Source: Ophiosphaerella korrae (Eukaryota > Ascomycota > Dothideomycetes > Pleosporales > Phaeosphaeriaceae). From it: a stretch of DNA of 15,858 nucleotides. Location of the stretch: positions 1-15,858 of the forward strand of contig JALNQF010000715.1 in the NCBI GenBank assembly GCA_028456385.1, read 5' to 3'. The notes under the pieces were generated by a model that saw only the letters and a program-made list of their open reading frames with translations, did no database searches and was not told the DNA's origin. Position numbers and translations under genes: made by a program. Positions 10,201 to 15,858 of this stretch are shown piece by piece (positions within the stretch are counted from its first letter, which is position 1; the number at the start of each line of letters is the position of its first letter).

Positions 10201-11690
10201 GAGTAGTAAGCTAGACAAATAGATTTAGAAAACAATATAAGAAGTATCTAAAGAAATAGAAAAATTAGAGATCTAAGAAGGACTCGTATAAGCTTATAGA
10301 AGAATATATATTCTAAAAAGAATTTAAAGAGAATTTATACAACAATTCTATAAATTACTAGTATATAGTTACTAAGGTATTAAGAAAATATTAGATAGAT
10401 TACTACAAGATTATTATATCCTAAAAGCAAGATAACTAGTAATAGAAGTACTACAAGACTATATAGAATACTAAAGAAATAAGTATAGTAGATACGTACT
10501 ATATAAGATACTATAACTAGTTAAAGTACTAGAATAACTATAAAGAGTTATTATAATAGACTTTATTATAAAATTACCTAAGTCTAAAGATCTAATATTA
10601 AGAGTTAAGTATAATAGAATACTTATAATAGTAGATAAGCTTATAAAGTATATATACTTTAGACTATATAAAAAAAAAAGTAAGATAGAAGTTGCTATAT
10701 ACTAGGTTCTAGGAACTGTAATTAGCTAATATAGACTACTAGACAAGATTATTATAGATAGAGATGTAAGATTTATATTAAAACTATAAGGAATAATTAT
10801 AGCGTAACTAAGAATTAAGTATATAATGTTAATAGTATACTACCTATAGATAGATAGACAATTAGAACAAATAAATTAAATAGTAGAATAATACTTAAGA
10901 TACTACCTTAACTATAACTAGAGTAACTAGGTATAGTTATTACCTATAGTATAACTAGTATACAACAGCGTAAAGAATATAGTAATAAAAGTATTACTTT
11001 TCTTTATAAACTATAGATTTAACTCTAGCGTATATAGAATACTAAGATTAGAGATATCTTAGTCTCTAAGAGGAGAAAACTTTATAAATAGAATAAAAGA
11101 AATACACAATTAGCTAAGATAAGATATAGAATTCCTATACAATTATATAGTAAAGTATTACAATAAGAAATATAAAAAGAGACCTTAATTTAGAGAGAGA
11201 GAAAAAGTATAGTTAGTATAAAAAAATATTAAGAGTAAAAAACTAAGTTTAAAACTAGACTATATTAAGATAAGACTATATAAAATTAAGAAAGAAGTTA
11301 CGCTAGTTATATTTAAATTAAAGCTACTAAACAAGATAAGGATACACTTAACGTTCTACGTAGCACTACTTAAGATAGTACTATAAAATACAAAACTTCT
11401 AGTATATAAAGTAGATACGTATAGAGAATAAGAAGAATAAGAAGTTAAAGAAATCCTAATATACTAGTTCTATAATAGTAGGAACTACTACTTAGTAAAA
11501 TAGATAGGTATAGATAAGAAAGAGAAACTATAAGAAAATATATAGGAACTAGAAGATAACCTTAATTACTCTAAGAAACTAAAGGACTTCTAAAGTTAAA
11601 ACCCTCTAGAACGCCTAGTAGTAAACTAAGAGAACTAACATTACTACTATTAGATAGAGAGATAATAAGAACGCCTAATACAGGACCTAC
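7201..11690 (+). pseudogene. pol: B2 pol (RIP-inactivated chromovirus polyprotein)
   Basis: All recognisable domains lie in one frame (in phase with 7139, 8384, 9290, 10559, 11441), with no net indel over about 4.3 kb. Order: an unassigned region to about 8330; protease near 8381, where the active site reads INSRAIRNFI, so Asp is Asn and Gly is Arg (expected DSGAT); reverse transcriptase about 8960-9520, with YLDN at 9290-9301 in place of YLDD; RNase H from about 9690, keeping IDAS (Asp at 9737); integrase about 10220-11200; chromodomain about 11440-11590. The integrase zinc-finger His/Cys codons are partly Tyr, yet its three candidate acidic residues remain (GAC 10559, GAT 10757, GAA 10886). 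Dozens of TAA/TAG codons make the protein impossible. The true end is uncertain: readable residues continue to about 11690 and overlap the end of the antisense frame. Confidence 0.92.
11440..11590 (+). other. Chromodomain at the end of B2 pol
   Basis: The frame reads EVKEILIYQFYNS, then NYYLVK, a former Trp codon, and IGIDKKEKLQENIQELEDN (old stops read as Gln). This matches the chromodomain pattern of a VexIL start, YLVKWKGY core and WEPxxNL helix lead-in. In chromoviruses this module is thought to steer integrase to modified histones in heterochromatin, which suits the nested setting. Aromatic cage residues are partly lost through RIP. Confidence 0.8.
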
Positions 11691-12240
11691 TATAATAATA
11701 TTAAACGCCTTATCTAAGTTTAGCTTAGCTTCTATAGCTACTAACTATTTAGCTAATTTCTTATTATTTAACGCCTTTATCTTATAAAGATAAGAGAGAC
11801 AAGCTTAATTCTCTACTAGTTTACTCTACGCAAGCTCTTAGATCTACTTATACTTAGCTTTAGCCTCTATAATTTAAGATAGTAATTTCTCTTAAGTCTA
11901 GTTAATAGCTCTCCTTGTTATTATTAAGTCTAAACGCAAGAATAAGTATAATAAACGTATACTTAGAAAAAGAGACACTAGATACGTTATAAGAACTATA
12001 TATATTTGTATAAATATATACCTTATAAGCTCTACTATTGTTTGTAGAAATAATATAAGGAAGAGACTTAGGGTTTAACTTAGGAGAAGCGTAATAGGAA
12101 CAAGGAAATATCTTAATACTATTACGCAACACGTAATTAGTAAAAAGATAGTAATAATATATAGATAAAACAACTATAGAGAGTAATAAAGAACTATAGA
12201 TTAACAAAGAAAGTAGATTAATAACTTTAGCTCTAGGACA
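11575..12240 (-). pseudogene. Antisense frame of family B: fossil six-Cys cluster then helix-rich region
   Basis: The longest open frame in the window is 12207-11902 on the minus strand (101 codons). It holds a regular series C36, Y39, Y51, Y61, Y64, Y73 (12102 to 11989). If Tyr (TAT/TAC) stands for former Cys, the spacing is C-x2-C-x11-C-x9-C-x2-C-x8-C, close to the fungal Zn2Cys6 binuclear cluster. After a stop at 11904-11902 the likely continuation is one base over. It reads EAKAKYK near 11860, then LNNKKLAK and LVAIEAKLNLDKAF (11770-11700), a Lys/Glu/Leu/Ala-rich stretch suited to a coiled coil. It goes on to about 11575, with stops only at plausible Gln/Trp codons. The frame switch is an indel or misreading. 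I recall similar Cys-cluster plus coiled-coil hypothetical proteins in fungi, but that is memory, not a search. Function unknown. Confidence 0.5.
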
Positions 12241-12259
12241 AATAAATAAGGACTTACTT

Positions 12260-12273
12260 AAAAGAAGAGATAG
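12260..12273 (+). promoter_or_regulatory. Polypurine tract of B2
   Basis: AAAAGAAGAGATAG lies immediately before the 3' LTR and is purine except for one T. This is the usual primer for plus-strand DNA synthesis in LTR retrotransposons. The family A tract (15480-15492) has the same layout and the same GATAG ending, which supports both LTR starts. Confidence 0.8.
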
Positions 12274-12700
12274 TATAACAATAGTAATAAGAGAGCTATA
12301 GATAGAACTAATTAGCTCTATAATAATTAACTTAGACTTATATAACCCTAAGGGGTACGAGCTTAATTAGGAGGCTATATATAATTAGGATACCTAAAGT
12401 AATCTATAACCTATAGACTTTTAGTATTAATAGATTATAGATTAAGATAATCTATAATCTATTAGTCTTAGTAACTATAGATTAATAGATTACAACAAGT
12501 ATATAGTTAGTAGTAATATGTATTATTAGGATAGTATTAGTAATTTAATTATTAACTACGAGCGACAATACTAAGATAGTTACAAAATATCTTCTATTAT
12601 TTATAGCCTATTGTAGATTACTATACAAACTTTGTTATTACCTCTTAATCTACTAACACCTTTAGGTATTAGGAAGTTAACTCTAGTAACACCTATTATA
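12274..12700 (+). repeat. 3' LTR of B2 (427 bp)
   Basis: It begins TATAACAATAGTAATAAGA, the decayed form of TGTTACGATAG, and ends CCTATTATA. It is collinear with 5671-6097 with no indel. It is more RIP-decayed than the 5' copy: for example ACAACAATT in the 5' LTR is ATAATAATT here. It carries the same hairpin array (12400-12492). It is followed directly by ATAGA and the family A reverse transcriptase. Confidence 0.95.
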
Positions 12701-12705
12701 ATAGA
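12701..12705. repeat. Target-site duplication of B2, right copy (ATAGA)
   Basis: This is identical to 5666-5670. The codon GAA starting at 12704 continues as EVEFLGYIIG of the interrupted reverse transcriptase, fixing the right boundary of B2 to the base. Confidence 0.9.
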
Positions 12706-14679
12706 AGTAGAGTTTCTAGAATATATAATAGGTATTAATAAAGTTAAGATAAGCTAAGAAAAGATTAAAGTAGTAAAAGAATAGAAGGAACTAAAGATAG
12801 TTAAGAACGTATTATTATTCTTAAGATTTATTAACTTTAACTAATACTTTATAGAAAGATTTTTAAAAAAAACACTACTACTTATAAAGCTTATAAAAAA
12901 AAATACAATATAAGAATAAAGAGTAGAGTAGAAATAAGCTTATAAGGAGCTTAAGTAAGCTTATATTATACTACTAGTTCTAAAGTAATTTTATAGTAAT
13001 AAGACTCTAGTTATTAAGACTAATATATCTAACTTAGCTTATAGAGTAATAGCGCTATAAGAGTATAAAGAGAAGTAGTATCTAATTATATACTATTTAG
13101 AGAAGTTTATAGAATAAAAAGAAAAATTTAATATATATAATAAAGAGCTACTTATAATAGTTAATATACTTAAGTATTAGAGAGTATATACTAAAAGCGT
13201 AGTAGAAGTAATTATAAAGATAGATTATAAGAACTTAATATACTTTATAATAAGTAAGAAGTTAAAGGATAAGTAGATATAATAGTTAGAACTACTAGAA
13301 TAGTATAAATTTAAGATTTAGTACGTACTAGGTAAAGAAAATAGCGAAGTAGACGCGCTTAGCTAAAGATATAATATAATAGGAAAGAGATAAGTAGTAG
13401 AAGAAGCTATACTATAAGATAATAGATAAGGATACCTAGTACTAAATACACAACTAGTAGAGGAATAAGAAATTAATAACCTAGTTAAGATTATAAATAA
13501 GGCTCTAGAAGAATTATAAAAAGTAATTATATAATAATACTATAATAACCTAGTATATAAGTACCTAAAGATTATATAAACTATAGAAATAATCTAGAAG
13601 AACTATAGATTTAGTAAAATAAAAGAGAAAGTAACGTAGTTTATTTAAGAATACGTAGATTACTAGAGAAATAAGTATAAGATGTACGTACCTTATAAAG
13701 AAATATAAGTAATTAAGATACTAGAAGAACTATAAATAGATATTATAATAGACTTTATTATAGGACTACTAATATTAAAAGACCTAGTAATAAGAATAGG
13801 ATATAATATAATAATTGTAATTGTAGACTAATTTATAAAATACGCTAAGATAGAGAAATTCTAAAGTAACTATATAGTAGACTAGCTAGGATACGTGCTA
13901 CTAGACGTGCTAATACAAAGATATAAGATACTAAGAAGTATTATTAGTAATAGAGATAAGCTTTTTACGTCTAATTACTAGACAATACTACTTATAGTAA
14001 TAGAGATAAAAAAGAAGCTATTAATAGCCTATTATCTATAGATAGATAGATAGATAGAATAGACTAATAGAATATTAAAAATATACCTAAGGATTTATAG
14101 TAATTAGAAGTAGAATAATTAGGTATTACTACTACTTATAGTATAATTAGTATACAATAACAAGTACTTAGAAGTAATAGGTAAAATACTATATTTTACA
14201 AACTATAGGATATACCCTAATTTATTTAAGAGAATACTACTAAGACCTAAGATAGAAGTAGTATTAGTTAGAGTTAAAGATATATAAGAACTCTATAATA
14301 GGATAAGATAAAAACTAGAGAAAGCTTAGAAATAAAGTATTTTATATATTAACAAAAAATAAAAAATTGTACCTTAGCTAAAAGAAAGAGATAAAGCGTA
14401 TCTTTATATAAAGAATCTATAGATAAAGTAACTTAGTAAAGGACTAAACTATATTAAGGTTAGACTATTTTTAGTTAAAGAAGATAATAAGCTAGTAACA
14501 AAAATACTAGAACTACCTAAAGATACTAAAGTATACCCTAAGTTCTATATAAGCCTACTAGAACTAGCTAAGCTAAAAATACTAGTATAGCGATAATTCT
14601 AATATTAGAAAGAAGAAGATAATAAGTTTAAAGTTAAAGACCTATAAAGATATTAAGAAATAGGACGTAACGCCTTCTA

Positions 14680-14810
14680 AAGTATATAGTTTCTCTAAGA
14701 GTAGCTAGTAAAATAGAAAGGCTACTTAGTAAGTAAAAATATATAGGAACCTAAAGCTAATCTATAGAATTATTAGTAGATACTTAAGAAAGTAAGAAAT
14801 AAGTATAATA
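14680..14810 (+). other. Chromodomain at the end of family A pol
   Basis: The frame reads GYLVSKN, then IxEPKANL (the old stop at x probably a Trp) and QILKKVRNKYN. This is the core and C-terminal helix of a chromodomain (usual form YLVKWKGY...WEPxxNL...IL). Together with the B2 chromodomain it places both families in the chromovirus branch of Ty3/Gypsy. Confidence 0.65.
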
Positions 14811-14939
14811 TACTAAGATATATAGGATATATAAAGCTATAGCTAGGATATAATAGATATATTAGTAGAAGAAAGTTCTATAATAAACCTAACTATATAG
14901 AGCCTATAAAGTACTCTTAGTTATAATAAATTTATCTAA

Positions 14940-15368
14940 TAAGCTAATAGTAGACTAGATAGTAGGAGAAGAAGTAATATTAATAGAGGTAGTAGAATAG
15001 TTAAGAACCTATGCTAAGACCTTATTACCTTCTTACTCTAATTCTAACGCTAGGTACAAGGCCTTATAACAAGTACGCTCTTTAGTAGATTTTAATATTT
15101 TCTTATTATATAATAAATAGGTAATAATAATAGTAAGAAGTTTTATAATATTATTAACCTTTTTATAAAACTCTTTATAAGTTCTATTAAAAGACTTCTA
15201 GGTTATACTAATGTAGAGACACCTTATATAAGTATACTTAGTACACTTTAGAGTAGAATCTAGTATAATAAAACAAGGAATAGCTAAGAGAGAATAATAT
15301 AGATAAAGTGTTTTAGAAATATAGTTTATAGTAAAGATTTCTAATAAGAGATAAAGTCTATAAGACTA
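14940..15368 (-). pseudogene. Antisense frame of family A: fossil Zn2Cys6-like cluster then helix-rich region
   Basis: One minus-strand frame has stop-free runs of 55 codons (15365-15201) and 54 codons (15197-15036) separated by a single TAG. Shorter runs continue to about 14940 with stops at 15035, 15011 and 14957. In the first run the residues Y21, Y24, C31, C41, Y44, C49 (15305 down to 15219) give C-x2-C-x6-C-x9-C-x2-C-x4-C if Tyr is read as former Cys. The x2-x6 start is exactly that of Zn2Cys6 clusters; the last gap is shorter than usual. The second run is rich in Lys, Leu and Ile (SFNRTYKEFYKKVNNI), then KALYLALELE, consistent with helices. Position, strand and order match the antisense frame of family B. 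Function unknown; this copy is broken. Confidence 0.42.
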
Positions 15369-15479
15369 TAAGAGAGGTAATATTATAGTAAGATAGTTTT
15401 TAACTAGAAGGTAGAGTAAACTACTTATAAGCTAGACTTAGCTAATAGAGGCCTAGGCTTAAGGATAGACCTAGCGTAA

Positions 15480-15492
15480 GAAAAGGGGATAG
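15480..15492 (+). promoter_or_regulatory. Polypurine tract of family A
   Basis: GAAAAGGGGATAG lies immediately before the 3' LTR start. It is purine-only apart from one T and is the likely plus-strand primer. It keeps a run of four G that RIP has otherwise thinned out. Confidence 0.82.
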
Positions 15493-15858
15493 TATTATAA
15501 TACTAAGTAGTAGGTAAGCTATTATATTGTACGCAATTAGGCTAAGTAATATAGTATAGTAAAATACGTAACTATTTAGTAGTAAACGCTCTAGAGCGAA
15601 CGCTCTAGAGTAAACGCTCTAGAATAAGCGCTTTAGAGTAAATACTCTAGAGTAAGCACTTAAGAATAAACGCTAGATAGTAAGTATATAAGAATATTAA
15701 TAGACCCTTATAGACTATTGTGTTTAATCTCTTCTTTACTTCTTATCTTAATAGAGTATTATAACTAATACTTTAACTAGATTCTTATCTACCTATTAAT
15801 ACTTATATACCTTGTAATACTCTAATAAGAGCTAACTATTAATTAAGTTAAGTAACTA
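15493..15858 (+). repeat. 3' LTR of family A element, cut by window edge
   Basis: The stretch matches 1686-2023 along its full length, starting TATTATAATACTAAG. It is 28 bp longer over the shared part because the minisatellite has six units instead of four. Other differences are mostly transitions. The right end lies outside the window. Confidence 0.92.
15587..15670 (+). repeat. 14-bp minisatellite in A 3' LTR, 6 units
   Basis: Six tandem 14-bp units fill 84 bp exactly and are followed by a partial unit CGCTAGAT. The first unit contains the perfect palindrome CGCTCTAGAGCG (15587-15598). Compare four units in the left LTR (1780-1835). Confidence 0.9.

Larger units (their letters stand above)
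12701..14925 (+). pseudogene. pol: Family A pol, right part: end of reverse transcriptase, RNase H, integrase, chromodomain
   Basis: The frame that was cut at 5670 resumes here with EVEFLGYIIG (12704), the block after the reverse transcriptase palm. RNase H begins near 12990. Its first catalytic Asp is Asn (AAT, 13022) in a block reading IKTNISNLAYR. The end of RNase H reads QYVLGKENSEVDALS (about 13318-13362; first residue is a decayed TAG). Integrase spans about 13480-14420. It keeps a first acidic block IIDFIIG (about 13743) and ISNRDKLF (about 13947). The expected catalytic Glu reads Lys (AAA, 14078) in RILKIYLR. A chromodomain ends the protein (about 14680-14810). Everything recognisable is in one frame with stops at Gln/Trp positions. 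The product would copy and integrate the element; it is inactive here. Likely end is the TAG/TAA cluster near 14920. Confidence 0.9.

Noticed and set aside
11902..12207. The 101-codon minus-strand frame as a functional membrane-like protein
   Set aside because: It is Ile/Leu/Tyr-rich because of base composition, lies inside a dead retrotransposon, and its Tyr spacing is better explained as decayed cysteines.
1..15858. Centromere or replication origin because of high AT content
   Set aside because: Base composition is explained by RIP on transposons; no array or origin-specific motif was seen.

Overview
The window looks like gene-free heterochromatin of a filamentous ascomycete (Pezizomycotina-like). 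It is very AT-rich and poor in CpA and TpG, with TAA and TAG scattered through every frame. Recognisable retrotransposon proteins can still be read if in-frame TAA/TAG is taken as former Gln/Trp codons and many Tyr codons as former Cys or His. That C-to-T and G-to-A pattern on both strands is the signature of repeat-induced point mutation (RIP). I see no host gene, tRNA or rRNA. The taxon is an inference from RIP plus chromodomain Ty3/Gypsy elements; no species is claimed.

The layout is a nest of LTR retrotransposons, named A and B here for convenience. (1) The oldest layer is a fragment of a family B pol gene (680-1685, + strand). (2) A minus-strand relative of B, B', abuts it on the left: its 5' LTR is 217-679 and its leader and gag start run off the left edge (1-216). 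(3) A family A element begins at 1686 inside the B fragment and runs to the right edge. It has a 5' LTR (1686 to at least 2023), gag (about 2237-2970), pol (about 3545-5670, resuming 12701-14925), an antisense frame (about 14940-15368), a polypurine tract (15480-15492) and a 3' LTR (15493 to beyond the window). (4) A 0.43-kb foldback/MITE-like element (3112-3544) sits after A's gag. (5) A complete family B element, B2 (5671-12700), sits inside A's reverse transcriptase, with 427-bp LTRs at both ends and a 5-bp target duplication ATAGA (5666-5670 and 12701-12705). Removing B2 and one ATAGA joins A's reverse transcriptase in frame.

Both A and B are chromoviruses (Ty3/Gypsy with a C-terminal chromodomain): gag with zinc knuckles, then protease, reverse transcriptase, RNase H, integrase and chromodomain. 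Catalytic residues are lost, for example YLDD has become YLDN in both reverse transcriptases. The decay is almost entirely point mutation: B2 pol domains stay in one frame for about 4.3 kb.

The most interesting signal lies between the chromodomain and the 3' LTR of both families. Each carries a minus-strand reading frame with a fossil six-cysteine cluster spaced like a fungal Zn2Cys6 domain, followed by a helix-rich stretch. Other points of note are a single minus-one frame change at an A10 run between the two zinc knuckles of B2, a 14-bp minisatellite in the A LTR (4 versus 6 units), and a long hairpin-forming repeat in the B LTR.
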